Source: CAXBPY01 sp003455275
GTDB lineage: Bacteria; Bacteroidota; Bacteroidia; Chitinophagales; UBA10324
Reading direction: 5' to 3'
Assembly (NCBI GenBank): GCA_963977675.1
Contig: CAXBPY010000006.1
Span: 1-64,000, forward strand
Length of the DNA stretch: 64,000 bases
Below, piece after piece: positions 53,073-61,728 of the stretch (position 1 is its first letter; every line of letters starts with the position of its first letter). The notes under the pieces were generated by a model. It ran no database searches. It was not told the DNA's origin and saw only the letters and a program-made list of their open reading frames with translations. The translations under genes and the position numbers were made by a program.

Positions 53073-54094
53073 GAGAATTTCACCACTTCTTTTTCGCGGT
53101 AAGATTTTTCAGCGGCATACAACAGACGCAGAACTTTCAAATCATATTCAAGCGTGTTGAAGAATTCTTCCTTTCCCTCGACAGCATTAAAAAAATTCAC
53201 CAGCTCATCGGCATACATTTCTTCAATAATGTTTTTGTTGTAGCCCGCTGCTGCCTGCTTCGTTTCATACTGAAGAGTTTCCCATTCCTTTTTTTCAGGA
53301 TGAAAAATTTTCACACAGTTTTCATTCCACTCCCACACTAATTGTTTTTTATCTCCATTGATAAGCAACCTTCTCGTGGCGAAGCGCGATACCACATCAA
53401 TCACCACATTCATGCTGTAAGTTTTATAGTCGAGCAGCATCTGGTAAGTGTCGTCAATTTTTTCTGCGCCTTCAATGTGAATTGATTTCCGCACAACACC
53501 ATTCACGGTTTCAGGAAATCCAAAAAGCTTTGTGAGCCAGGTAAGTTCAAATGGAGTTATCTCTCTCGCGCCGCCTGTTTCAGGATTTGATACATAGTAA
53601 TCGGACACGCTTTCATAAGTGTGCCAGTCAGGCAAATACTGACCGGAGTGATACATTACATTCGAAATATTTCCGAGCACACCATCGCGCACAATTTTGA
53701 AAATCATTTTCACCGCGGGGTGGAAATACAAAGTGGCGGAAGGAGCTGCAACAATTTTTTTCTCCACTGAAAGACGAATGATGTCATCGTAATTTTTATC
53801 GAGCACTCCTGCTTCCACAAAAAACGGAATACCAACTTCCACTGCTTCCTGCATGTAGATGTGATGCACATCGGGCGGAACAGAAATGATGTAAGCATCA
53901 TAATTGGTAATCGTAATCGCTTCTTCCCAATTAGAAAAAACAGTGATACCATATTTCTCTTTCGCTTCGGTGCAGCGGTCGGTGCGCAAGTCGAAACCAT
54001 AAATATTTTTAAATCCAAGCGATTGAAGATTGCGCGTGCGGCGCTTACCCATGCTTCCAAGTCCAATCACTAATATTTTAAGGTCAGTATTCAT
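53069..54094 (-). CDS. Gfo/Idh/MocA family oxidoreductase
   Basis: A 341-residue NAD(P)-dependent oxidoreductase. The Rossmann motif is KILVIGLGSMGKRRTRNL at 6-23, with IISVPPDVHHIYMQEAVE near 91 and the EAGVLDKNYDDI stretch near 114 (the EKP position reads EAG). The C-terminal substrate-binding domain runs from about 125. Its place next to the CBS-nucleotidyltransferase and cytidylyltransferase parallels the PtmF position in the Campylobacter legionaminate locus, but the substrate is not known. ATGA overlaps the next gene. Confidence 0.85.
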   Translation of the reverse strand: MNTDLKILVIGLGSMGKRRTRNLQSLGFKNIYGFDLRTDRCTEAKEKYGITVFSNWEEAITITNYDAYIISVPPDVHHIYMQEAVEVGIPFFVEAGVLDKNYDDIIRLSVEKKIVAAPSATLYFHPAVKMIFKIVRDGVLGNISNVMYHSGQYLPDWHTYESVSDYYVSNPETGGAREITPFELTWLTKLFGFPETVNGVVRKSIHIEGAEKIDDTYQMLLDYKTYSMNVVIDVVSRFATRRLLINGDKKQLVWEWNENCVKIFHPEKKEWETLQYETKQAAAGYNKNIIEEMYADELVNFFNAVEGKEEFFNTLEYDLKVLRLLYAAEKSYREKEVVKFS

Positions 54095-54103
54095 TCGTAG
54101 AAA

Positions 54104-55153
54104 TTAAAAGTTGAGGTGAAGTACATCCATTTGAGCGCGTCGGTAATCGTCCATATTTCCGATGTCGAGCCAGTAACTGAGAATGGGAAACGAAACTACT
54201 TTTTTGTTTTCCTGAATCAGCAGTTCAATTAAATCAGTTGCGTCAAATTTTTTTCCTTGCGGAATAAGTTGCAGCAGATTTTTTTTCACGAGGTAAATTC
54301 CTGCATTCGCAAAGTAGGTATAGGTCGGCTTTTCTTTCAGTGACATGATTTGTGATTTATCACTCAGTTCAAGAATGGCGTAGGGAACATTAACATTATA
54401 AGGAATGGTGGCGATGCTGAAATCCGCATTCTGATTTTTAAATTGAAGAAAAAATTCTTCGAAGTCAATGTTGGTGAGCAAATCAGAATTGAGCACAAGC
54501 ACAAATTCATTTTTGAAATCGTTGATAGTTCCTGCCGCGCCAATGGTGCCGAGCGGATTTGATTCATGCACATAATTCATGGAAATATTTTTTGCGGCTC
54601 CATCACCGAAATATTTTTCAATTTGCTCTGCGAGATAATTCACGGAAAGAAAAAAATTCTTTACACCAAAAGATGCAAGGCGGTCAATGTTTCGCTCGAT
54701 GATTGGCTTGCCGCCAATTTCGAGCAGCGGCTTAGGAGTATTGTCGGTTAAGGGTTTCAGGCGCTCGCCTCTTCCGCCTGCCATGATCACGACATCAACA
54801 GGAAGAATTGCTTTGAGCAAACTCACATCCACCACTTTCACCAAACGATGTTGTGCATCCAGCTGCGGAACAAACCGCAGTGCATTTTTTTTGAAGTGCG
54901 ATAGCTGTTCCTGCGAAATGTTTTCTCCCGAAATAAAATTGAAACTCCGGTTCATGAATTTAGAAACCACATCCGTCACTTTCAGTTCTTGCAGAAAGCC
55001 GCGGCGGATATCGCCGTCAGTAAGTGAGCCGGTAATTTTTTTCTCCGCATCGGCCACAAAGAGCGAAACGGTTTTATCGGCAAGATCATTGAGTCGCTCA
55101 AGCGCTTCCTTGGCAGTGGCAGTTTCTGAAATGATGAGGTTTTCGAACTTCAT
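54104..55153 (-). CDS. CBS-domain nucleotidyltransferase (PtmE-like)
   Basis: A 349-residue protein: a pair of CBS domains (1-115) with GSLTDGDIRRGFLQEL near 42, and a nucleotidyltransferase domain (120-349) with VVIMAGGRGERLKPLTD near 121, NTPKPLLEIGGKPIIE and VLNSDLLTNIDF near 217. In Campylobacter PtmE activates GlcN-1-P with GTP to start legionaminic acid synthesis on GDP sugars. The CBS pair might sense adenosyl nucleotides. The upstream neuD-like gene overlaps by four bases. Confidence 0.88.
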   Translation of the reverse strand: MKFENLIISETATAKEALERLNDLADKTVSLFVADAEKKITGSLTDGDIRRGFLQELKVTDVVSKFMNRSFNFISGENISQEQLSHFKKNALRFVPQLDAQHRLVKVVDVSLLKAILPVDVVIMAGGRGERLKPLTDNTPKPLLEIGGKPIIERNIDRLASFGVKNFFLSVNYLAEQIEKYFGDGAAKNISMNYVHESNPLGTIGAAGTINDFKNEFVLVLNSDLLTNIDFEEFFLQFKNQNADFSIATIPYNVNVPYAILELSDKSQIMSLKEKPTYTYFANAGIYLVKKNLLQLIPQGKKFDATDLIELLIQENKKVVSFPILSYWLDIGNMDDYRRAQMDVLHLNF

Positions 55154-55770
55154 ATCTCTCTCGCCGGAACTCCGGCAACTTTTTTATTAGCTAAAATATT
55201 TTTCAATACAACACTTCCTAGACCAACGATTGAATTTTTTCCAATAGCGATGGATGGTTTCACTACAGCATTTGCACCAATTAAAGTTCCTTCTCCAACG
55301 CGCACATTTCCGCAGAGCGTGGAGTTGGGTGCAATGTGTGCAAAGCGGCCAACTTCGCATTCGTGTTCAATCACTGAAGAAGAATTGCAAATTGCGCCAT
55401 CATGAATCACCGCATTTGAATTTATTGTAACAAGCGGAGCAATCATTACTCCGCTTCCGATTTGTGCTTTCGGAGAAACAACTGCCGAGGAATGAATCGC
55501 AGTAGCAACAGTGATTTCATTCTTTGTAAGAAATTCAAAAACTTTTTTCCTTGCGTCATTATCTCCAATGGCGACGAAGCAGAAATTTTTTTTCATCAGG
55601 GCAAGATTTTTTTCATCACGCTCGCTTCCAAAATATTTTAACTGATATGGATTTTGTTTTTTCTCCTGCTTCTCACAGTAACCAAGAATTTTCCAGCCCA
55701 TCGAAATAAAAATATCGCACGCTACATAAGCATGACCGGAATAACCAATGAGTATGACTTCTTTTTTCAA
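55150..55770 (-). CDS. NeuD/PglD-like sugar O/N-acetyltransferase
   Basis: A 206-residue left-handed beta-helix acetyltransferase. An N-terminal Rossmann-like part with VILIGYSGHAYVACDIF binds the UDP-sugar in PglD; hexapeptide repeats follow (SSAVVSPKAQIGSGVMIAP, NSSSVIEHECEVGRFAHIAPNS with the His near residue 137, VGEGTLIGANAVVKP). It would acetylate the 4-amino group produced by the LegC-like enzyme. Overlaps neuC-like and ptmE-like genes by four bases each. Confidence 0.87.
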   Translation of the reverse strand: MKKEVILIGYSGHAYVACDIFISMGWKILGYCEKQEKKQNPYQLKYFGSERDEKNLALMKKNFCFVAIGDNDARKKVFEFLTKNEITVATAIHSSAVVSPKAQIGSGVMIAPLVTINSNAVIHDGAICNSSSVIEHECEVGRFAHIAPNSTLCGNVRVGEGTLIGANAVVKPSIAIGKNSIVGLGSVVLKNILANKKVAGVPAREI

Positions 55771-56879
55771 TGCGATATTTCTTTGAATATGGAAATGATT
55801 TTTTCGGCAGCATTTCCGTCGCCGTAAATATTGGATGAATCAAGCGGAGCAAGCGAAGAAATTTTTTGAACCGCTGCAAGAATTTTTTCATTCTCCACTG
55901 GAACATGAATCACATTCTTTCCGGTGAGCCGTCCCTTCTGGCGATCGCCGGTGTTGATCACATATTTTGCAAACGAAGCCGCTTCAATAATTCCACTCGA
56001 AGTATTGCCGAGCAGAAAACTGCAATGCTTCATGCAGGAAAAATATCCTTGTGTGCCAAGTGAATCGAAACCAAAAGCGCGCGTCGGATTTGCTTTAATA
56101 AATTTTTTCAGTTGTGTGCGAATGTGATTTCCCATGGTGTCAGCATTCGGCATGGTGATTACAATTTGCTCTTTTAATTTTCCAAGCGCTGCAAGTAATT
56201 CTTCAGTGTGCTGCACATTGTTTTCCCACGAAACAGTTTCCGGATGAAAAGTGACAAGCACCGTTGGCTTGCTTAAATCCACTCCGTATTTCTTTTTGAA
56301 TTCATCAACGCTGAAGAGCGGAATTTCTTTCAGGTTGTCAAGACCAAGCGCGCCAACGGTATGAATATTTTCCGATGAGCCGGTGATTTCTTTCACACGC
56401 TCTGCATACATTTTATGCGAAACAAAATGCAACGAACTCATTGCAGTAATCGAGTGGCGGAACTTGTTGTCAATTGCTCCGAGTGTTGTTTCTCCCCCGT
56501 GCAGGTGCGCAACTTTAAGATTGAAAGGAATGGTGGAAGCAACTGCTGCAAACATTTCATAGCGGTCGCCGAGGCAGAGCACCCAATCAAAATTCTTTGC
56601 GGATTTTTTCCAGAGCGCAGAAAATTCAGAAAGCGTTTTCGCCATGCTGTCGGCAATGTCTTCAGGAGAATCTCCTTCGGAAATGGTGTTGAGTTGCGCT
56701 TCAATTTTGAATCCGTCGCTCTTCACTTGCTCAATCGTGTTTCCGAATTTTTTTGAGAGATGAGTTCCGAATGCAATCAATCGCACATCGAAAAAAGAAT
56801 CGGCATTCATTTTCTTCAAGAGAGGAAAATAAATTCCGTAGTCGGCGCGCGAACTGGTGAGCACAGCAATTCTTATCAT
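55767..56879 (-). CDS. NeuC/LegG-like hydrolysing UDP-sugar 2-epimerase
   Basis: A 370-residue GT-B-like epimerase. TSSRADYGIYFPLLKK near residue 8 is the NeuC/LegG signature, followed by LCLGDRYEMFAA near 102, HLHGGETTLGAIDNKFRHSI near 123 and SSGIIEAASFAKYVINTGDRQKGR near 300. It removes UDP and inverts C2 to give the free 2,4-diacetamido-trideoxy-mannose. This duplicates the reaction class of the PseG-like protein later in the operon. TGATG overlap with neuB. Confidence 0.9.
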   Translation of the reverse strand: MIRIAVLTSSRADYGIYFPLLKKMNADSFFDVRLIAFGTHLSKKFGNTIEQVKSDGFKIEAQLNTISEGDSPEDIADSMAKTLSEFSALWKKSAKNFDWVLCLGDRYEMFAAVASTIPFNLKVAHLHGGETTLGAIDNKFRHSITAMSSLHFVSHKMYAERVKEITGSSENIHTVGALGLDNLKEIPLFSVDEFKKKYGVDLSKPTVLVTFHPETVSWENNVQHTEELLAALGKLKEQIVITMPNADTMGNHIRTQLKKFIKANPTRAFGFDSLGTQGYFSCMKHCSFLLGNTSSGIIEAASFAKYVINTGDRQKGRLTGKNVIHVPVENEKILAAVQKISSLAPLDSSNIYGDGNAAEKIISIFKEISH

Positions 56880-57895
56880 CAGAAATCTTTAAGTGTGAGT
56901 TTATATTCTGCGGGAAGAGTGCGTTTCGCTTTTCTGCCAAGCACCGATTTTATTTTCATTGGAGAAATTCCATCGCCGGGGCGCTTCATTACTAAATCAT
57001 TTTCAGAAATTTTTTCTCCTGATTTTATTTCTCTCGAAGTGTGAATGCTTTTTCGCGCAGCGGAAATATTTTTTAGCTCTGATTTCGAAGGAATTTTTTT
57101 TCCAACACCTAAAGCAATTTCAATGTTGCGAATGCAGTGAATCATTTCTTTCAACTCGTTCGGTTCAAGCGATGCTTTGTGATCGGGACCTTCCATGTTG
57201 CGGTCGAGCGTAAAATGTTTTTCAATCACACTTGCACCGAGCGCTGCTGCGGCAATTGCAACTTCAATTCCTTGCGTGTGGTCGCTGTAACCAACATCCG
57301 TTTTAAATTTTTTGTGAAGCGATTTCATTGCGAGCAGATTCACTTCATTTAATGGCGCAGGATATTCAGTTGTGCAATGAAGAATGGTGATGTCAGATTT
57401 TTTTGTTCCCGATTTCACTAATGCCTTCATCGCTTTCTCAATTTCTTTTTCAGTTGACATTCCGGTGGAAAGGATCACTTTGCTTTTCTGCTTTCCTATT
57501 TTTTCTAAGTAAGGAAGATTGGTGATTTCGCCGGAAGGAATTTTGAAAATTTTTATTCCGAGTTTTTTCAGAAGAGAAATACTATCCAGATCAAATGCCG
57601 TCGAAAGGAATTTTATTTCACGCAACTTACAATGAGCAATCAACTCGCGATGATTCTCTTCGCTGAGCTCAAGTTTTTTGAGCATTTCAAATTGAGAACC
57701 TCCGCCTGAATTTTCTTTTTGATATGCTGCTTTCTCTGCATGAGCGCTTACTAAGTTTTCTGTTTTGAAAGTTTGAAACTTTACGAAGTCCGAACCCGCA
57801 TCAGCGGCGGCATCAATCAGCTTGCGTGCAATTTCCAAATCGCCATTGTGATTCACTCCGGCTTCGGCAATAACAATAACTTTTTTTCTTTTCAT
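56879..57895 (-). CDS. NeuB/LegI-like nonulosonic acid synthase
   Basis: A 338-residue enzyme from MKRKKVIVIAEAGVNHNGDL; an ATG 33 bases upstream adds a tail not seen in the family. It condenses phosphoenolpyruvate with the six-carbon sugar. Visible: DFVKFQTFKTENLVS near residue 39, VILSTGMSTEKEIEKA near 140, DVGYSDHTQGIEVAIAAAALGASVIEKHFTL-type block near 208-238 (His and Glu) and a C-terminal SAF/antifreeze-like domain (about 280-338) with PGDGISPMK. First gene of the ten-gene operon. Confidence 0.93.
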   Translation of the reverse strand: MKRKKVIVIAEAGVNHNGDLEIARKLIDAAADAGSDFVKFQTFKTENLVSAHAEKAAYQKENSGGGSQFEMLKKLELSEENHRELIAHCKLREIKFLSTAFDLDSISLLKKLGIKIFKIPSGEITNLPYLEKIGKQKSKVILSTGMSTEKEIEKAMKALVKSGTKKSDITILHCTTEYPAPLNEVNLLAMKSLHKKFKTDVGYSDHTQGIEVAIAAAALGASVIEKHFTLDRNMEGPDHKASLEPNELKEMIHCIRNIEIALGVGKKIPSKSELKNISAARKSIHTSREIKSGEKISENDLVMKRPGDGISPMKIKSVLGRKAKRTLPAEYKLTLKDF

Positions 57896-57925
57896 CAGAG
57901 ATAACTCGTCTCGGCTTATCTGAGA

Positions 57926-57933
57926 CAAATCTA
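57926..57933 (-). promoter_or_regulatory. Candidate -7 box of the nonulosonic acid operon
   Basis: On the minus strand TAGATTTG is a perfect TAnnTTTG, ending 30 bases before the neuB ATG. A small GTCTC/GAGAC hairpin (57908-57926) lies in the presumed leader. No good -33 TTTG is seen. Confidence 0.45.
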
Positions 57934-57985
57934 ATTTCTAGCACCAGAAAGAGAGAGGATTTATCTTTCGCCCGAATTAAGAAAA

Positions 57986-59269
57986 ATGAATTTCGAAAAC
58001 AGTTTATCATACGCGCAGGAGCAGGATGAAAAAGATGCGCTGAGAAAATTTCGTGAACGCTTTCACATTCCACAACACAATGGAAAAGATGCAATTTATC
58101 TCTGCGGAAATTCTCTTGGGTTACTGCCGAAAAGTGCACGCAGTTTTGTAGAACAGGAATTTTTGGATTGGGAAAAGTTAGGTGTTGAAGGACACTTCGA
58201 TGCGAAGAACCCGTGGTTTCCGTATCATCATTTCGGTAGAAAACAATTGGCGGAAATTGTTGGTGCAAAGGAAGAAGAGGTGGTGGCGATGAATTCACTC
58301 ACTGCTAATCTTCACCTGCTGATGGTTTCTTTCTATCAACCGAAAGGAGCAAGAAAAAAAATTATGATGGAGGCAAATGCTTTTCCATCCGACCAATATG
58401 CGATTGAAACACAAGTAAAATTTCATAGTGGAAATCCTGAAACTGATATCATTGAAATTTCTCCGAGAGAAAATGAATTCACGCTTCGCACCGAAGACAT
58501 TCTCGAACAGATTGAAAAAAATAAAAATGAACTCGCACTTATACTTTTCGGTGGAGTAAATTATTTGAGCGGACAGTATTTTGATTTGAAAAAAATTACT
58601 GACGCAGGTCATGCTGCAGGTGTAACAGTTGGTTTTGATTTAGCGCACGCTGCTGGAAACATTGCGCTGCAACTCCACGACTGGAATATTGATTTTGCTT
58701 GCTGGTGTTCCTACAAATATCTCAACAGCGGCGCAGGGGGTGTGGGTGGAATTTTTATTCACGAAAAACACAGTGGCAAAAATGATTTACCTCGCTTCGC
58801 CGGTTGGTGGGGAAATGATGAAGCAACAAGGTTCCAAATGAAGAAAGGATTTTTTCCGCAGGCAGGAGCTGGTGCGTGGCAGGTGAGTAATGCGCCGGTG
58901 TTTGCAATGGCAATTCATCGTGCGTCGTTGGAAATTTTTTCAGAAGCAGGAATCAAAAACCTGAGAGCGAAGAGCGAACAACTCACTTCTTACTTAGAAT
59001 TCATCATCAAAGATTTCAATCAGAAAAATCCGGAGTACGAATTGAAAATCATCACACCAAAAAATATTTCTGAGCGCGGGTGCCAACTTTCACTCATCGC
59101 AAAAAAAGACGGAAAGAAAATTTTCGAGCAACTCACTTCGCACGGAGTAATTGCCGACTGGCGCGAACCAAATGTCATTCGCATGTCGCCTGTGCCGCTT
59201 TATAATTCTTTTACTGATGTGTTTAGAGTTGGAGAAGTATTGAGTAAGATTTTTGAAAAGGTTAAATAG
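57986..59269 (+). CDS. kynU: Kynureninase
   Basis: A 427-residue PLP enzyme that splits kynurenine or 3-hydroxykynurenine into (3-hydroxy)anthranilate and alanine. CGNSLGLLPKSA is near residue 35, MNSLTANLHLLMVSFY near 102, and the PLP Lys is in WCSYKYLNSGAGGVGGIFIH near 240. TVGFDLAHAAGN holds the cofactor-binding Asp. The gene is divergent from the sugar operon (90-base gap); kmo follows after 69 bases containing a word-like repeat. Length matches the family. Confidence 0.95.
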   Translation: MNFENSLSYAQEQDEKDALRKFRERFHIPQHNGKDAIYLCGNSLGLLPKSARSFVEQEFLDWEKLGVEGHFDAKNPWFPYHHFGRKQLAEIVGAKEEEVVAMNSLTANLHLLMVSFYQPKGARKKIMMEANAFPSDQYAIETQVKFHSGNPETDIIEISPRENEFTLRTEDILEQIEKNKNELALILFGGVNYLSGQYFDLKKITDAGHAAGVTVGFDLAHAAGNIALQLHDWNIDFACWCSYKYLNSGAGGVGGIFIHEKHSGKNDLPRFAGWWGNDEATRFQMKKGFFPQAGAGAWQVSNAPVFAMAIHRASLEIFSEAGIKNLRAKSEQLTSYLEFIIKDFNQKNPEYELKIITPKNISERGCQLSLIAKKDGKKIFEQLTSHGVIADWREPNVIRMSPVPLYNSFTDVFRVGEVLSKIFEKVK

Positions 59270-59323
59270 CCACAAAGGCACTATGTCACAAAGAAGTTAA
59301 TGGTGACTTTGTGTCTTCGTGGC
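59269..59323. repeat. Word-like inverted repeat (CCACGAAGACACAAAG type), copy 2
   Basis: Left arm GCCACAAAGGCAC...CACAAAG and right arm CTTTGTGTCTTCGTGGC pair around AAGTTAATGGTGA, with an eight-base insertion in the left arm. It begins in the kynU stop codon and fills the kynU-kmo gap. Related to 21003-21073. Confidence 0.65.
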
Positions 59324-59338
59324 AAAAAAAAATTTTGA

Positions 59339-60673
59339 ATGGAAAAACAAGCAACAATTCTCGGTGCCGGATTAGTAGGTTCTCTACTCTCTGTATATCT
59401 CGCCAAGCGCGGATACAAGGTTGACATTTACGAGCGCCGCCCCGATATGCGCAAAGAAAAAATCGCAGCAGGTCGCAGCATCAATCTCGCGCTGAGCGAC
59501 AGAGGTTGGCGCGGACTCGCAGGCGCCGGACTCGAAGAAGAAATTCGCAAAGTCGCAATACCCATGTATGCGCGCATGGTTCATAACACAGATGGAAGTT
59601 TGTCGTCGCAACCTTATGGTCTAAAAGGCGAAGCCATTTATTCTGTGTCGCGCGGCGGACTCAACATGGCGATGATGGATTTGGCGGAGAAGCAACCGGG
59701 CGTGAAAATTTATTTCAATCAGCGCTGCGACGAAGTGAACCTCGAAAAAGGAGAAATGATTTTTGAAGACAACAATCACACGCGCATCACCAAAAATTCA
59801 GAACTCATTTTTGGAGCCGACGGCGCTTTCTCTGCGCTGCGTGGCGCTATGCTCAAAACCGACCGATTCAATTATGCGCAGACTTACATCGAGCACAGTT
59901 ACAAGGAACTTCATATTCCTGCAGGCGAAGGAGGAAAATTTCTCATGGAAAAAAATGCGCTTCACATCTGGCCCCGGAAAAATTTCATGCTAATTGCGCT
60001 GCCGAATATGGATGGAAGTTTTACCTGCACTTTGTTTTTTCAAACAGAGGGCGAAGAATCTTTTGCCGCATTGAAAACTGAAAATGATGTCGAACAGTTT
60101 TTCAAAAAATATTTTGCTGATGCCATTGCGCTGATGCCGGATTACAAAAAAGTTTTTTTCGCAAACCCCACTTCGTCCCTGCCTTACATCAAGTGTTATC
60201 CGTGGACTTATAAAAATAAAGTTGCGCTCATTGGCGATGCGGCGCACGCTGTGGTTCCGTTTTTCGGGCAGGGAATGAATTGCGGTTTTGAAGATTGCCG
60301 AATACTTGGTGAGTTGATGGATGAACACGGCGATGACTGGAAAACAATTTTCCCGTTGTATCAGCAATCGCGCAAACCGAATGCCGATGCCATTCTCGAG
60401 CTCGCGTTGAATAATTTTATAGAGATGCGCGACCTTGTTGCCGACAAAAAATTCCTGCGCAAAAAACAAATCGAGAAAATGGTGGCGAATGCTTTTCCCG
60501 AAAAGTTTATTCCTGCTTACAGCATGGTTTCATTCACGCACATTCCATACGCCGAGGCGCAGCGAATTGGCAAGCACCACAATGAATTATTGGAGAAATT
60601 ATTTCTGGTAGAAAATCTTGAAGAGAAATTTTCTTCGGATGAAATACAGGAGATGATAAAAGAATATTTATGA
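59339..60673 (+). CDS. kmo: Kynurenine 3-monooxygenase (FAD)
   Basis: A 444-residue flavoprotein hydroxylase. The FAD-binding motif GAGLVGSLLSVYLAKRG is at 9-25, with YERRPDMRKEKIAAGRSINLALSDRG near 31-56 (the KMO pattern), and the second FAD motif ALIGDAAHAVVPFFGQGMN near 297. The C-terminal region (about 380-444) is helical and may associate with the membrane. It gives 3-hydroxykynurenine for kynU. kynA and 3-hydroxyanthranilate dioxygenase are not in the window, so the fate of the product cannot be seen. Confidence 0.95.
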   Translation: MEKQATILGAGLVGSLLSVYLAKRGYKVDIYERRPDMRKEKIAAGRSINLALSDRGWRGLAGAGLEEEIRKVAIPMYARMVHNTDGSLSSQPYGLKGEAIYSVSRGGLNMAMMDLAEKQPGVKIYFNQRCDEVNLEKGEMIFEDNNHTRITKNSELIFGADGAFSALRGAMLKTDRFNYAQTYIEHSYKELHIPAGEGGKFLMEKNALHIWPRKNFMLIALPNMDGSFTCTLFFQTEGEESFAALKTENDVEQFFKKYFADAIALMPDYKKVFFANPTSSLPYIKCYPWTYKNKVALIGDAAHAVVPFFGQGMNCGFEDCRILGELMDEHGDDWKTIFPLYQQSRKPNADAILELALNNFIEMRDLVADKKFLRKKQIEKMVANAFPEKFIPAYSMVSFTHIPYAEAQRIGKHHNELLEKLFLVENLEEKFSSDEIQEMIKEYL

Positions 60674-60682
60674 GTGAATTGG

Positions 60683-60758
60683 ACACGGAAAAACACGGAT
60701 GCTGCGGATAAGAACAGATAAATAAAATCCGTGTTCATCCGTTTCATCCGTTAAAATC
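60683..60758. repeat. Word-like inverted repeat (ACACGGAT/ATCCGTGT type)
   Basis: Left ACACGGAAAAACACGGATG and right ATCCGTGTTCATCCGTTTC form an imperfect inverted repeat with tandem words in each arm. It occupies the gap between kmo and the convergent iscA-like gene and could fold into a hairpin. Confidence 0.6.
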
Positions 60759-60780
60759 AGTGCCCCATTGTATTTGGTAT

Positions 60781-61110
60781 TTAAACAGCAAAACTCTCCC
60801 CGCAAGCACAGGTGCGGGTAGCATTCGGGTTCACAAAGTGAAATCCCTTTCCGTTCAGCCCGTCGCTATGGTCGAGGGTGGTTCCGCACAGATATAAAAA
60901 ACTGCGGAGGTCGGTAACGAGTTTCATTCCTTTATCTTCAAAAACCTGGTCGTCTTTTTTCAGGTCGTGGTCAAACTCCATCTTGTAGCTCAAGCCGCTG
61001 CAACCGCCGCCCACAACAGACACGCGCACAAAATTTTCATTTACACTTTTGTTTTCGCTCTTCAGAATTTCCAGCACTTTATTTTTTGCGTTCTCGCTAA
61101 TGAGTATCAT
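60781..61110 (-). CDS. HesB/IscA-type iron-sulfur cluster assembly protein
   Basis: A 109-residue A-type carrier. The three ligand cysteines are visible: VVGGGCSGLSYKMEF near residue 37 and CACGESF near the end. It holds or delivers Fe-S clusters in the cytosol. It could be IscA, SufA or ErpA; no suf or isc genes adjoin, so I leave the symbol blank. It is divergent from mce. Confidence 0.9.
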   Translation of the reverse strand: MILISENAKNKVLEILKSENKSVNENFVRVSVVGGGCSGLSYKMEFDHDLKKDDQVFEDKGMKLVTDLRSFLYLCGTTLDHSDGLNGKGFHFVNPNATRTCACGESFAV

Positions 61111-61141
61111 GACTAATTGGTTTTCTCCTGCAAATTTAGGT

Positions 61142-61238
61142 CTTCACCACCGAGTAACACAGAGTTATTTCACAGAGTTCCTCGGAGTTCAAAAACGCTG
61201 TACTACTCCTGGCTTAAACTCAGAGAAACTCTTTGGTA
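61142..61238. repeat. Word-like repeat (CACCGAGTAACACAGAGTT type)
   Basis: The gap contains TTCACCACCGAGTAACACAG, TTTCACAGAGTTCCTCGGAG and CAGAGAAACTCTTTGG, rearranged parts of the phrase often seen between genes in this phylum. It overlaps the candidate -33 box of mce. Confidence 0.5.
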
Positions 61239-61259
61239 AAAACTTTATTTTCATCTTTG
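61232..61259 (+). promoter_or_regulatory. Candidate promoter of mce
   Basis: TTTG at 61232-61235 and CATCTTTG at 61252-61259 are 16 bases apart, slightly short. The -7 matches at 7 of 8. The ATG follows 13 bases after the box. Confidence 0.35.
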
Positions 61260-61272
61260 TAAAAAAGAATTC

Positions 61273-61680
61273 ATGCAGAAAGTCGAACACATTGGTATAG
61301 CAGTAAAGAATCTGGAAGCAAGTAAAAAATTATTTGAATCACTACTCAATACTTTTTGCTATAAAGTAGAAAGCGTGGAATCAGAAATGGTGAGCACCGC
61401 TTTCTTCAAAGTCGGCGACACAAAAATTGAACTGCTCGAAACCACTAATCCCGAAGGAGCAGTTGGAAAATTTATAGAGAAGCGTGGCGAAGGATTGCAT
61501 CACATTGCCTACGAGGTTGCCGACATTCACGCTGAAATAAAAAGATTGAAAGCGGCAGGATTTGTTTTCACCCGCCAAGAACCTTTCCGCGGCGCAGATA
61601 ACAAGATGGTCATCTTCCTTCACCCCAAAAGCACGAATGGAGTGCTGATTGAATTGTGTCAGGAGATAGTTGGTGGGTAG
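61273..61680 (+). CDS. mce: Methylmalonyl-CoA epimerase
   Basis: A 135-residue VOC-fold enzyme that interconverts (R)- and (S)-methylmalonyl-CoA in the propionyl-CoA route. The metal ligands are suggested by VEHIGIAVKNL (His near residue 5), GEGLHHIAYEV near 75 and LIELCQE (Glu) at the end. The C terminus EIVGG and its stop lie in the word-like repeat that continues into the gap. mutA/mutB are not nearby. Confidence 0.92.
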   Translation: MQKVEHIGIAVKNLEASKKLFESLLNTFCYKVESVESEMVSTAFFKVGDTKIELLETTNPEGAVGKFIEKRGEGLHHIAYEVADIHAEIKRLKAAGFVFTRQEPFRGADNKMVIFLHPKSTNGVLIELCQEIVGG

Positions 61681-61728
61681 TGGATCGTAGTTCGTAGCAA
61701 ACACCACCAACCATGAGCTCCGAACTAT
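61677..61728. repeat. Word-like repeat (GTAGTTCGTAGC / ACCAACCATGAGCTCCGAAC)
   Basis: Opposed copies of the phrase seen at 6858-6894 span the gap between the convergent mce and trmB genes. It starts at or inside the last codons of mce and could fold as a weak hairpin. Confidence 0.5.
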
